DNA from: Selaginella tamariscina
Lineage: Eukaryota > Streptophyta > Lycopodiopsida > Selaginellales > Selaginellaceae
Length of the DNA: 64,000 nucleotides
Assembly: GCA_003024785.1 (NCBI GenBank)
Contig: PUQB01000132.1
Coordinates: 456,896-520,895, forward strand
Direction: 5' to 3'
Both the position numbers and the translations under genes were made by a program. Every line of letters starts with the position of its first letter. Positions within the stretch are counted from its first letter, which is position 1. The notes below the pieces were generated by a model. That model saw nothing but the letters and a program-made list of their open reading frames with translations, had not been told where the DNA came from and did not search any database. This document shows positions 33,301 through 46,130 of the stretch, one piece after another.

Positions 33301-34820
33301 GATAGACTTTGATCGCGAACACGGATGCTGGGTCATGTCGGCTATCTTTCTTGAACTGCTTCAAGGTGATATGCGAGACTTGAAGTGGAGGAGGAACTGG
33401 AACAGGATCGGAATCAAAGATGTGGCTGGAGTTGAACAGCTGGAAACTGTTCATGAAACGTTCTCTCCAACCAGGATCCACCAACTCGATCCACGGCAAA
33501 CCAAGGATAATCGTAGAGTCTGGAATAGAAACAACACTGAAGGAGATGTTGCACACAGCACCGCAAGCAACGACCTCAACGAACTCCGTGTCATTTGTTA
33601 CCGCTCCAGATTTGATATCTCGTCCATCAACGACCCGTACAGAACCAGGAGTCTTCAAAGGATGTAGACGGATCCCGTGCCTGACAAGCAAAATTCTTGT
33701 CGATGAAATTTGCGTTCGCTCCGCTATCCACCAAAGCTTTACCAGAGAACTCCACCTCGGTGTCTTCTTGCACCGGAACATGGAACGGCTTGCACACCTT
33801 CGTGGATGGAATGGATCCAAGATGAGGAAGGGAAGATGTTATGAGTGAAGAGCCTTGAGGAACATGAGTTGTTCCACGGCAATAGCCGGACGGCTCCTAT
33901 TGGGCTGGATCTTCTCGTTTCCCGGCAGCACAGCAAGGGCCACTTCACGAGCTTGTTTTGGACGTCGATGACAATTCTCCAACTTGTGGTACGGGTCCAC
34001 AGTACAAACAAAGCTTGTACTGAATCCGCTTCTGACGTTCGGTTGGCAAAAGCTTGCCTCGCGTGATCGCCCTAATTCCATCGGGGATGGTTCTACTGAG
34101 GAAGATGATGAATCAGCAGATGAGGGAACAGGGACTGCAGAAATGGAAGAAGACGGCACCAAGAAGAAAGAAGGATGCCGACGTTCTTTTTCCGCTCGAT
34201 CAACCGGTTGTCACAACGAATTGCCAACTCGATCATGCTGGTGAGGGTTTCGGAACCGCAAAATTCAGCAACATGTCTTTGACCTCGTCCTGCAACCCCG
34301 ACCGAAAAACCTCCTTGAGAGCACGATCTCCCCATGTGACATCACAAGCAAGAAGTTGAAACTTCGATGCGTACTCTGCTACCGACATACCCCCTTGGTG
34401 AAGCTGACGGAGTTTGGTGATGGCAGCACTCTCACGATCCACGTCACTGAAACATCGCCGTGAACCGTTCCACAAACTCGTCAAAATTCCCAAGGATCGG
34501 ATCATTGTTCTCCAGCAAGGCTGAGAACCATGAAAGAGCAGAACCAGAAAGCAGCGACCCGATCAATCCAACCTTAATGGGTTCTGTGCTGTAGCGCCTC
34601 GGCTGCATCACGAATCAGACGAACTTGATTGAGAAAACCTCGGAACTTCGATCGGGTACCATCGAACTTTTCGGGCATGCTGATTTCGGCTCTGGAGAAT
34701 TCGCACGCTGTCGGAGCTGATCATTCTCCAGGTGTAGTTGTTTGAGCTGCTGCTGGAGGGCAGCAACTTGCTCATGAAGAGCATGCTCGGACATGATGAG
34801 TCGAAGAAGAAAAATCAAAA
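30240..34820 (-). pseudogene. Ty3/gypsy chromovirus gag-pol, copy B
   Basis: Gag starts near 34794 (MSEHALHEQVAALQQQLKQL, a predicted coiled coil) and continues with a retrotransposon gag core at 34505-34233 (LRQLHQGGMSVAEYASKF). Protease follows near 33740-33690, then LGLPWIE (near 33510). Reverse transcriptase has YLDD near 32690 and [15 protein letters not shown] (32530). RNase H has [17 protein letters not shown] (32275), and integrase has a zinc module (AGHFGIRKTIELVQRVFWWP) and core (VDRFSKMAHFVP, DRGPQFTSAFWRRF at about 31200). The chromodomain tail is at about 30430-30260. Frameshifts interrupt gag, protease, reverse transcriptase and integrase. Identity to copy A is high throughout the shared part. 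Confidence 0.9.
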
Positions 34821-34958
34821 AGAAAAAAAAAAAGAAAAAATGAAAAAGAAAAGAAAAGAAAAAAAAATCGAAAAGAAAATTGAAAAGAGAGAAAGAAAGA
34901 AAATGGGATCGATGACAAGCGGAAACAGAAGCTTGTCACTACCTAGAATCATTCAAAC

Positions 34959-35330
34959 TGTCAACCTTGTGCAAAGGGCGAAACCTTTAGAACAAGGGTG
35001 GAACCTTGAAAGGAGAGATTGTATTCAGAAAGAAATGAATACAAAATGAAACACAAGGCCGAAGACTGGTGTTGAATGATTCTGAGAAACCTGGAACTGG
35101 AACCCTGTTTATATATCTGAGGTCCTGAGGATTGTATGGTCCACAACTGGTCTGGAATGTGTGATCCACAATTGGTCTGGAATGTGTGGTCCACACTGGT
35201 CTGGAACATGCGTATGAATATACGCCTTGCTATTGATGGTGTAGTTCAGCAACCAGGATCATACGGACCAGTTGGTTAACACATGTGTTTAGCCAAAAGG
35301 TCTCGGTTCAAGTCCTGTAAAAATCAAAAA
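34959..35330 (-). repeat. LTR 3 (5' LTR of copy B)
   Basis: It matches LTR 2, with small deletions near its inner end (TGTCAACCTTG for TGTCACGACCTTG). The outer end blends into a duplicated stretch containing AGTCTCGGGTTCAAGTCCTA, so its exact limit is uncertain. Confidence 0.82.
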
Positions 35331-35361
35331 ATAGCCAAAGTCTCGGGTTCAAGTCCTAAAA

Positions 35362-35587
35362 AGTCAAAAAATGACCACCACACATTGTTACCAAATATTG
35401 TGGCTATCCACACTTATTGGAAAGTGGTATTTCAAGGACAACACACTATAGCAAAAGAAAAGGAAAAGAAACTAGTCAAAAAATGACCACCACACATTGT
35501 TACCAAAATATTGTGGCTATCCACACTTATTGGAAAGTGGTATTCAAGGACAACACACTATAGCAAAAGAAAAGGAAAAGAAACTAA
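35362..35587. repeat. 113-bp tandem duplication beside LTR 3
   Basis: Two near-identical units (about 35362-35474 and 35476-35587) start AAAAAATGACCACCACACAT and end AAAGGAAAAGAAACTA, differing by two single-base indels. The following stretch to 35990 shows no recognisable gene. Confidence 0.85.
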
Positions 35588-35989
35588 ATTGGAAGACGTT
35601 CATCTGCTAGCCCTTGTGGCATTCAAGAACCTCCTCAAGCATCCTTTCTGTAGCTCCGAATTGGCCTTCTCATACTCACTGCAATATTGAAGCCATTGGC
35701 CAATTCCTAGATGACAGGGCTAATCCGCATCGCATCTTGAACAACTGCTAGCTACGTTCAGGTTCATTTAGACACTTGATCTCCTGAACGGTCATCATTG
35801 GAACACCGCTCAACATTAAGATGCGTAAAGAAACCCCAAAATCTGGAGCAAGTAAACTGGAAATAGGGCATCTCAAGCGCTACAATGAAGTGGGTTTTTT
35901 GTGTGAAATGAATGTGGCCTTTTGAAAGAGTTATGTAAACATATGTTTTGAACAAATCATAACTAAAAAAATTTGCATTATGTAAGTTA

Positions 35990-38900
35990 TTCGCAGTCAA
36001 CCAACATATACTTCAGCTTCCCATCTCTGTCACTACTTACTTGAGCGTTTCTGGTGCATTGTAAATCAGACCAACCAACAAACATAGGAACTCTTCTTGC
36101 AACTTCATATTTGCCATCATTGCTCAACACTAAAATGTGCACCTTCATTATCTTTCGTTGATGCAACACTGAACGCACTACTACAAAACCATGCTTTCGT
36201 ACCTCCACAACATCATCAACTTCAACTCGGACGTAGCCATTTTCACTTCTAGTGCATAGTATGAACTGCTCAACATTTGACCAAAGTTGCTTTGATTTTG
36301 TTGAGTTGCTATTGGTACTAACACAACTCCCCCATTCAGTGTAGACTCCTCCAACCAAAGCACATTTGCAGTCCCAATATCAGTGTTGGATGATGTCACA
36401 AACACCTACACGTGAGCCACTCCTTCTATATATTTCAACAATATCACCTTCGAGTACCCAAACTGGGTTTTTCCCAAAACCTGTTTGAAGATGATATGGA
36501 AACTTACTTGCAACCACTTCAAGTGCAATATCAAAACCTCTCCTTGCCATTGTCGCATCCGTATGAGGAACTATACAAATCTCATGCAAGATGTCATTCA
36601 CTCGTAGAATGCAGGTGGAATTGAACGGAAAATGTCCAGGAGCAAGAACTTGAATCCCAGTAGCCTCGTGCACAATAGGTCGAGATGAGCGATCCTGGCA
36701 ATGATACCTGCATAAAAACAATGAGATGCCTAAAAAAAAGTAAAAGCCTCTAACACTCACTTTTTGAACCGTCCAGAGAATAACACAATGAATTGTCCAT
36801 CATAGTCAATTGAAAATACATCTTGCATTTCTGCAAAACATACTTCACCTACAAGAATAAAAAACAAACACATTCAGAACAACACAATGAAATGCCCAAA
36901 AGAAAAATATTACCTTCATTGTCTGGATCCTGAGTGACAATAGTGTTGCCTTTCTTGAAAATAGTGCCATTCATACAAATAGCCTTGTGCAAATAGCACT
37001 GTTCTTTGAAAATATGTGTGCGTTGGAAAGTGTTGCCTACAAGTTGTGACATCGCACTTAGTTCTAGAACCGTTATTGGACGCCCTTTTTGCATACCAAT
37101 CTGAACTCCCACTTCTTTGATTCGTTTCTTCCAGTCAATGCTTGCCAAGTCAAACACTCTTCTCTATATATCTAGTGCTTGCTCCTCTGAATTAACCACA
37201 ATCATTCCATTCTTCACGTACACCTTGCCGTTATTGGACTGTCCAGATTGGGGACTCACAAACCTGTAGTTTAGGAGCACTTTGAAACGTTCTGGTGGGA
37301 GCTTCCCATCTCTTTCCGCCATGGCCTCCTCCTCAAAACTTGTAAAAAAATACCTATGCACATGAGTAAATTTTAGACTTGCAAAAAAGTAAGAACAACA
37401 CAAGATTAGTACCTGAGGTGTGCCTTTGTGAACGTCATTTCCATTTGCCTGTTGTTTGTCTTTGTCGCATTGAGGACTTTGAAGTCCGATTCAAATCCAT
37501 AACACCAAGTATTAGCAGATGAACCGTACTTATAAATGTCATCACATATATGTCCTCTTCCAAAAGCATGCATAAGAACTGACTGATGAGCACCAAATAG
37601 TTGAAACCAAAGAACTTCAACCGTGCTACAGTACTCGCGCATAAGTCCAATGTCTCCACGGTCCATCCAAAGCTTCTACTCCAATCGAAAATAACCTCGT
37701 CAGCTCAGTAAGCAAGTAAGCTAACCGAAAGTGTTTTGTGTCAAGAAGTCCATCCAAGATGTATGTGTGGTACCATTGAACGTAATGTTGGTGTTCCTGC
37801 GCTTTCCAAAAGCCTAAACGCGTAAGAGGATGACCAGGTCTACAGCCCTTTTTCATACAACTTGTTCTGTGGTTCAACAAAGAAGCCATTAGTGATGTCA
37901 TAGTGCTTGAATGACCCCTTTCTTGAACTGCAAAGAACGTGTTTTCATTGAACATTTTCAAAATATTTAAGCACCAGAGGTGCATCACATCGAATGTCGA
38001 TACATCAACCTAGTAATACATTGAAAGCCAAAGTAGAAAGCGGCTTAGTGAATGAGAAATTGACTATTGCATACCCATAAATGTTGAATAGCCGATGGAG
38101 GCGGCTTTCCCCGCGTACTCCACTATCCCGTTGTAGCTTCTGCTTGCGAGATGAGTTTGTGGTAAATTCAAGCTCTGATATGGATGCATGAATCTCATCA
38201 AGGCTTCTTTCTTCCGGGGGCTCCATTGAGTTGCACAAAATATCATTGTGTTTCCAATGAGTTCCTTCCTTAGTCATAGGAGTTTTGCATTTCCTGCAAG
38301 TAGATTTCCCACCTAGTACAGAACAGTTAAAGGCATCCATAAGTCGCTCAAGTAAGCAAACCACAAACATTAAAAATCTATATCCGCAAAATACCTGCAG
38401 ACAGTTTCAGCAACTCACACTGGGCTGGATGATCAGCCGAGATGACAAGAAGCAGAACCTTTGTTTGAATTTTCTGGGCAGACCACCATATTCTTGCGGA
38501 TGAAGTGCATACTCCACTTCCACACCCTCAACAAACAACTGGATCAACTCCTTCACAAGTAGTTCGAGGAATGCATCTAGACTGTCCGTTCCAGCTTCAA
38601 ATTCAGACTTTGGAATATACATGACTGGTAGAGTCATGGTTGCTGTTGAAGTGCCCTCTAGCCCAGGATTCAAAACCTTCACATTCATTGCTCTAGAACT
38701 TCTTGTTTGGTTTTTGCAGACTGAAAGCCATCCCAATGTAGTTGCTCCGTGGATCTCCTGTAAGCAGTTGACGTGCTACCTGAAAGCTAGATAGACAATG
38801 TGGGCATTGAATGTTGTACATACCCTACCATCAGGTTGAAGAGATTGCATGCAAGCATCTGCAACTGGCCACATGCGGATGTGTTCTTCACAGGATGGAC

Positions 38901-40032
38901 ATTGAATTGGCAATTTGTATTGTTGACTTGGGTCAAAGAAAGCTTGGTACTGCTCCAAATACTTCCCTCCCAGATTTTTGATATTCTAGGCGGTGCTTCA
39001 AAAATAGCCCTACCTCTCCAAGCATCTCTTGCTCTCCATGGACGGAGATCCTCCCAGCAGATAGATTTTACCTTCGATCTGAGGCGCAAACGTGATGCTA
39101 TGGGGATGTAGTAGAAGGAGACTGCGCTAGTGATTCCCGCTCCACAAAATGTACACTCCTCCTTGCAGACCGCACAACTTAGTCATGGAACCCTAATCCA
39201 TAGCAAAACAGTAAAGTAAGACTCAACAACACCAGTTTTTCACTTACCTACATTCACAATGATCAAGTCTATCGCCAAAAGTGTAAGCTGGCGCGTCCTT
39301 GTGACAACACAACGCAGTCTCTCTGGCTTTGGCATTCCTAAATAGAGAAGCAGACGATCCAACGATTGGAAGAGCAAGGCACCTTCAATTCCCCCAATCT
39401 ACCACTCCATGAAGGACAAAATACTTGAGCAAAGCTTACTTCCCCTGTCCCAAACAGAGCTTGTAGAATCTTAGATCGCAACGCTTCTGAGATGTGACCA
39501 TTGTCGAATAGGTTACACAATCGGAACAAGGACCTCAGTGCTATGGTTTCCAAAGGGGGCATTGTTATTGATCCACTAATTTCAAAGACAACACGCTCCC
39601 CTTCTGTCTCTTTGACATTTTGGGGATTCGGATTTGACAAAAGATCTTCGAACTCCTCATCTAGAGGACCATCAACATTTTCACTAGAGAAGTATGTGGT
39701 GAAATTGTTGATTGCTTGTATGATCTGCCCCACATCCTCACCACCTCCTTGATGCATTTTAGGTTGAACAAAAATGTGGCACTCTTCTACCTCCTCAGCT
39801 TCAACATTTGCAGGTTGGAAAGTATGTGTTGCATGAAGGTGCCTATAGAAACTAGATCTACTAAAGAATCTACCTTCCACACCGTGACTTTTATGTAGAA
39901 TTGACATTGACAAACATAGCTTGAGCTGGATTGACATGTTTCAGTAGGTGGCTTTCGCTGTTGATGCCATCGCCAGGCACTCCTTGTCACTTGTTTCCCA
40001 TCGACAATGTATTCTCTTCTCTTGTTAGTCAT
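35990..40032 (-). pseudogene. CMC-superfamily (CACTA/Plavaka, Tnp2-like) transposase, decayed
   Basis: The minus-strand reading starts at 40032 (MTNKRREYIVDG). It shows a zinc-finger-like element (CQCQ, then GRFFSRSSFYRHLHATH), an acidic segment, paired cysteines (CAVCKEECTFCGAG near 39160; CPSCEEHI near 38900), LDAFLELLVKELIQLFVEGVE (38560), GKSTCRKCKTPM (38300), DVMHLWCLNILK (about 37990), a LTRLGFWKAQEHQHY block (37810) and, at 37560-37440, FGRGHICDDIYKYG followed by FESDFKVLNATKTNNRQMEMTF. In Tnp2/Plavaka transposases the last block corresponds to the FER..G.....NTNN..E.TF region, and LxPLVxELxxLxxxGV plus CRxCK are also characteristic. Several frameshifts and possible short introns break it. 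The C-terminal part (36760-35990) is unassigned. No terminal repeats were found. Confidence 0.7.
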
Positions 40033-40429
40033 TTTGAGTAAAGCTATGAGCTTTGAGTTTTAGTAGTGTTCTTGTGTAGATCATAGATGCTAATGAAGGT
40101 TGGCAGCTGGTTCATTAACTGAAGGATGCTTGGCGCCATTTCAAGATACACAATTTGGTATTTGCCACATTCACAAACCGTTATTCAATGCAAAAATCCC
40201 ACTTAGACTTTGGAATTTGCGTGTAGGGTTTTTATTTCAACGCAGCTAGGTTTATTCATATTGGTGTTTAGGATTGGTGCTTTTCAATGCAAACAGGGTT
40301 TTCATTTTCTCCTTGTGTTTTCTTAATCGTTGGGTGCGCATGACTCACTCAAAAGAAGGGTATGAACCCAGGTATTGAACTCCCTTTTTTCTATGACGAT
40401 TATTAAAGTTTTACTATAAACATTTTCTA

Positions 40430-40965
40430 GGACACGCCTAAAGAGAATCTTGCTGAAGCAAATGATGATGGGGAGGACATAAGTTTAAAAGTAAGTTGGA
40501 AAGTATTGTTTATCCTTCAAGGACTGACTTGTGTTTCAAAAAAAAAGCCTATCGAGAAGGAGAAAACAATTGATATGGTTGATGATATTTATAAGGTCAG
40601 ACACTCTTTTAGGTTTTGGTCTGTAGAATTTATAACCGACACTTGTCTTTCTTTTAGTTGCCTGAGGATTGGGAGGCCAAGTTGAAAGAGATGAAAATAC
40701 AAGATTTGAAGCTGTTGGCTGCCATGTTCTTAGAGACACATGTATCAACACTCTCCCTAAAGGCTGTGAAGTCCTTTGCTGCTACATATAACAAGTGAGA
40801 GGGATCAAAGTTTTTTGCAATTTCTGCATCGATGAAGTACTTGAAGGCACTACAACATATCCTCAGCCGAGCAATCGAGAAAGATGTTCTAAAGATACAT
40901 GAAGATGCATGGGAGACCAAACGGTTTGAGATCTCCAACGTTTGTGTTTGCAAGCCTCAGTAGGG
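40430..40965 (+). pseudogene. Exon-like fragment of unknown gene
   Basis: Plus-strand pieces with plausible splice sites are seen. One coding-like segment ends ISLK/GTAAGT (about 40490). A short segment PIEKEKTIDMVDDIYK (about 40548-40594) follows. After CTTTCTTTTAG (40659), LPEDWEAKLKEMKIQDLKLL, an AATYNK motif followed by a TGA, and ALQHILSRAIEKD lead to CKPQ and a stop near 40963. It is Lys/Glu-rich and helical with no domain I recognise. The internal TGA suggests decay. It may be a remnant of a neighbouring transposon or a captured exon. Confidence 0.35.
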
Positions 40966-41599
40966 AGTACTTTCAAGAACATTGTAAATACTATTTATAG
41001 AGCCACTACTAATGCTACTTTTATGCGATAATTACTAGCCACTATTTTAATCAGTCTCGACAGCCATCTCAATACACATAATGGAAACCGGTTATTACTT
41101 TATTTAATATAACACTATCTTTACTATATAGAACATCATAATAGTAACCATAAGATTAGCTAGTTTATTTCACATTCACAATACTGTTATTGATATCACA
41201 AAGTAATGCATGATTATGTTCACATGATAGCCAATATTCTTATCACTAATACCATCATTAATATTTTCGCTTTAATTCCTCTGACCAAATACACTTCTTA
41301 ATTCACTATCAACTTCATCAACCTTATCATTTCATATGACAATATTTATGCCATGTTAAATGCCTCTTTCAAAGAACATTATGTAAACCAGTACATAGTC
41401 ACTCTTAAAACCAGTTAATTTCACTCTTAAAATATCGTTACAAAATACCAAATTAAATAACTCACAAATCCCGCAATTGAATAGTGAAAAACATTGACGT
41501 TTTTCTCATGCACGACCATGTTGATTCTGGAGTGGCTTTCACATTGAAAGCCTCGATATTTGGCTCGTTGTGAAACTATGTATCACACAACTATATTAT

Positions 41600-43870
41600 A
41601 GTGTTGTACATAATTAATAGATGTCCTTGGCATTAAGGATGGTGCATGCTGTGAGTTTGAATCTCGCTTGGACGATGCACCAACTTATTGTTAAAAAAAA
41701 TTTGAACTCATACCCTTACGGGGTTATGCACTATCTAGACACAGAGGATGGTGTAGGCCCATAAAGCTATGAGTTCGATTTCTTTTAATAAAAGGTTCGT
41801 TTATAACCCCGTAAGGCTATGAGTTCAATTCCTTTCAATAAAAAGTTGGTGCATGACCTTGTACACAAAGTTGTGTGTATGATTTTTTTTAATAAAAGGT
41901 TGAGCATGGCTCAAATGAGATTTAAATTCGCAGCTTTCTAAGGCCATGCATGCACCCTTCTTGGCATCGAGATAGTGCATGGCTCCATAAAGCTGTGAGT
42001 TTGATTTCTTTTAATAAAAGATTAGTGCATTATCTTGTACATAAAGTCACAAGTTTCTTTTACTAAAAGGTTGGTGAATGAGATTTCAACTGGCACCTTT
42101 CTAAGGCCATGTATGCACCCTTATGGCCTCATAAGGTTGTGAATTCGATTTCTTTTAATAAAAGGCCCATAAAGTTGTGAGTTCAATTCCTTTTAACAAA
42201 AGGTTGGAACATGGCTTAAACAAAATTCGAACCAGAACTTTTTAATGTCATGCATGCACCATCCTTGGTTTTAAAGATGGTGTATGGTTTCAGAAGGTTT
42301 TTTAATAAAAGGTTGGTGTATGGACCTAGTTAGGTTTGATTATGGTAATTATATTAAACTAAGGAAATTTATACATAATAATTAAAAAACATAGACTTTC
42401 TAGTGGTGCCTAAAACTATGTTATTAAAATACCATCCTTTTATGGCTTGCCAAAATCTCTATTACTGACACAACTATGTATAAATGTTAGTTATCGATCC
42501 TACTTTTCATGTATAATATAATTCTATAATATGCATAAGATCAAATTGATTCAAATGGTTGTAATGACCATATCTTTAAATGATAGTATATTCATATGTT
42601 TAACATTGTTTCTATGTTGCTAAATATGGTATAATGTGATAAACTAAAGTAAAAACCATACATCCTAAAGCATATGTATATGGCCATTTATAAAAGATAT
42701 TTAACTAAGTACCATGTAAAAGTTGCATCCATGTATCCGAGAAGAGCTACAAGCTTAAGTCTAAATAGGGATTTCCAAACAAAAGGGGTGAATGGCACTC
42801 CTAAAAATGATGGACTTTAATTTTTATGACATTGCCAAGACAAAATGGGCATAGTAGTGGAACCGGCTTAGCAGTCAAACCAACCAGAATGCTATCCAGT
42901 AGTAGAAGCCAGCCACAAAACTTGTGTCTAATTGTGAGCTTGGACTTTGAACTACCATGAAATCCATGTTGCCCCGTCTGAGTAACAACTTTGATATCAT
43001 GAATTCTCACTTGTGAAAGGAGGTTTCTCTAACATGACCCATTCAATTTCTGCTGGATTCCCACTCAATTCGTGGAGTAGCTGAGATTAAAACCACCATA
43101 AAGATGCAAAAGATCTTAATGTAACTTGTAGGTCCACTGTAGCAGTTTTCTTGTCTTGCAAGACCACTCTAACCCTTTATACAAGAAGGAGATTGCTATA
43201 TCTAGGTAGCAACTCGCCAAAAGATAAAATATTATTTGCAGTGGTCCATATGAAGACATTATCCTTACAATACATGTATTTGTTGGTGATGGTAGTACAA
43301 TCTAGTCTCCCTCGTGGAATGCTTCAAAAGAGCATGACAAAGCAGTAATCCCATGCGGTATAACTATTGAGACTCACCAAGTTGTCATTGTACATGTAGA
43401 ACTCCACAATCCAGAGAAGAAGGCATGACCAAATACACAATCTATATAAAATAAGCCTTAGTAATAGGGAAGAAGACAACAAAGAATGCCAAAAGCAACT
43501 ACCAAGCAAACCCTTGGAAATTCTATTTGTCCATAAATAGAGTGTATTTGCCAAATCAACTAGTAGTTGAATGCAAAAATTGCATCTAACCCTTTGCGGG
43601 TTTGATTACTTTTTTAATAAAAAGTTATTACATGGCACCAAAAGTTACAAGTTCAATTCCTTTTTAGCAAAAGATTATTGAATGTGCCCAAAGAGGTTTA
43701 AACTTGCATGTGCTAAGGATGGTGTATGGCCTCATAAGATGTGAGTTCGATTCTTTTTTTAGTAAAAGGTTGGGCATGACCCCAATGAAAAATCAAACTC
43801 ACACCTTATGGGCCCATTTACCATCCTCAACATCGAGGATGATGTGTCATAGATTTTACTTTGACTACTC
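41600..43870. repeat. Dispersed tRNA-like repeat family in gene-poor DNA
   Basis: A motif of about 50 bp recurs at least ten times (around 41650, 41770, 41810, 41990, 42130, 42170, 43600, 43640, 43730). It reads approximately RTGAGTTCGATTYCTTTTAA followed by TAAAAGGTTGGTGCATGG, with occasional inverted copies (near 41930 and 42230). The GAGTTCGATTC core resembles a pol III B box. Intervening DNA is AT-rich and I find no gene in it; the short frames at 42801-43010, 43151-43348 and 43324-43554 have no recognisable domain. Confidence 0.55.
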
Positions 43871-45750
43871 TTTACTTTGGATGTTGATTGTTGTTACTTA
43901 CCAAACTATGTTGTCAAGTTCTAGGTGTTGGGGAAACAGACCTACTTAGTGCACTTGGGTATTTAATGATGATCTGATCGGGTGTCATTAGGTATTTACA
44001 TGAAACTCTAGATGAAGTTAGCACTTCCATTTAGAAAACTTTTACCTTAGTTTTTTCTGTCTCAATTAAGTTCCTAGTTGATTCTGATGAGTTTGACATG
44101 TTGGATATAGGTAGAAACACCCCTATGGTTGACCTAACCCTAGGGTTGTTCTATCCCCATGCCCTAAACCCCTCACTTAGGGTTTAGGGGTCGATGAGTC
44201 ATTCGATTAAACTCATTAATTATATTCCTATTGGGGATGATAATCCATGCTAGCCCACTTCACAAAACATGAAAACAGGGTTGTCACAGATATTAAGTAG
44301 TATAATAGCCTACCTTAACGTTGGTGAATCTAAGCTTGGAAGGTCTTGTCAAAATACATGTTTTAAGGGTTAGAGGTTGAAACATGTCTCCAGCTTCCTC
44401 CTGCACATCAAATTAAGAGTAGCATTTGCAACTAAGTAGGGAACATCCGTGTCCTTGTCCAACTATGGGAGTGGGTTCTTGGTTGACAGGGTCTCTTTAC
44501 TATATTCCTAACAATTCACAAAGGGGGTTATAGAGTTAGCATTTGTGAACGCATTCGTGGCACCAAGTGTAGTTCTTGAGTTAAGGCCTAAGGTGGGATA
44601 ACCCATATCTTGGAAATAGTGTCACATGACACTTAAGACATGCCCTTTGGGGTTATGTCATGGGTTTGTGATACTCTAATAAGCAAACGTGCTTGTGCTC
44701 ACATCAGGGTGCTAAGCCTTGAGCATCAACTCAAGGAGGTTAGGTCTCGTAACTAAGAGCATGAACCCTTTCGTGAGGCTGCGTACTTAAGATTATCCAA
44801 ACTAGCCTTATAAAGTTTATTTAAAGAACACTCATGTTTGCCTATGGCGCACACTTGTGTCCTCTAAGTACTAGTCTCAGGACTAGGGTATGACTTGGCC
44901 ACTCAAAGCCTAGTTGTGGTTCAGGGTACCCTTGTCATCATAAAGGGTTGTGATCCCGGATGAGGTGATCCTTCAAGCAGTAAGTCATGATGCCATGAGT
45001 CTGTCATAGGGTATTTGGAAGGCATGTCCTTTGGTGGGGTTAAAGCATAAACATGTCTAGGTCTTTTGAGGTAAAATCCTAAAGTCTACTCGGATTATCC
45101 TTTAAGGTTTGGAATAGTTATTTTAAGGACTTAAGGTAAGACCCTAAGTTCATGCCTTATAGCATTCTTATTTTTTTAGAAAAACAAGTATAATAGTGTG
45201 CAATTCGATTCATCATCTAAATATCCTTATCTAAATATACTTATCATTGTTATTTAAATGTGTAATGGACATTTTTATGTAATGTACATGTCCTTAACGC
45301 CAAGAGTGGCACATTAGTGCTAAAGACAACATTGTGTATGAATGTCAAATAATTTACAATACATAGATTTTATTGAAAATGTAGGAACCGTACAGATGTG
45401 CTGACATAGATTTTATTAAAAATGTAGGAACCGTATAGATGGGCTTTATGGACAATGTTGTTAGTGCAAATAGATGCACTCCTTGTTAAGAAACTTAATA
45501 AAAAATTTATAATCAAATTAAATCTACTTTTAGCACTAAATACTATTAAGTTTATATCACAAACACAAGGGGTGAATGCATAATTTCCAATGCCCATTGA
45601 AGATGTGTGGGTTAGATGCTTCTACTGGAAATGTACAATGCCCCTTTGCTCAGAAATGAAAACTTATGAATAAAAACATTAATATGTTTGTGAAATTTTT
45701 AGGTATAATGTTCAGAAAGGAAAAATAAACTTCATATAAGTAAAGTTTAA

Positions 45751-45797
<47 letters not shown>

Positions 45798-46130
45798 TTC
45801 TATAGTTTGAGTAAACTTTACCTCAAACCCTAAATTACATAATTTACATTAAGTTTTTTAAAAATAAGTGTAAAACTTAACTGCCCATTGGATTTGCCTC
45901 TCTAGTATATGTGGGTTGTGTTGATGGGTAGCTATGGTCTCTCCCTCCTTCCCCCTCCCGTCGTTCTTTCTTAATAAATTTGAGAAGCCTTATTAGCTAA
46001 GTATGTTATAGGATTTGTGTGTATTTCTTGTTGTGGGTATGTCTCTAGTGTGGCAGTCGAGATCTTTGCTTAGCTTCTGTGTGGTATTTAATTTTCTGAT
46101 TTATTATGGGTTGCTCACGTGATTTGTGGG
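43870..46130. other. Gene-poor stretch with a 43-bp tandem duplication
   Basis: I see no supportable gene. A direct duplication of ACATAGATTTTATTRAAAAT..GGAACCGTAYAGATGKGCT lies at about 45362-45446. A small hairpin of the telomere-like CCCTAAACCCC..TTAGGGTTTAGGGG is at about 44161-44190, and a (TA)n(CA)n tract at 45755-45797. Confidence 0.5.

Larger units (their letters stand above)
23384..35330 (-). mobile_element. Tandem Ty3/gypsy chromovirus: LTR - copy A - LTR - copy B - LTR
   Basis: Three direct LTR copies (23384-23720, 29271-29633, 34959-35330) separate two internal regions, both coding on the minus strand. Copy B (right) retains gag and pol. Copy A (left) begins at protease and lacks gag. 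This arrangement is typical of unequal recombination between elements sharing an LTR. The left end interrupts the second ParB/methyltransferase fragment. No matching target-site duplication is evident at the right end, so the right flank has probably been rearranged. Every open frame is interrupted, so neither copy can be autonomous. Confidence 0.88.

Noticed and set aside
44100..45180. Possible degenerate retrotransposon in the gene-poor stretch
   Set aside because: I could not find any gag, reverse transcriptase or integrase motif on either strand to support it.
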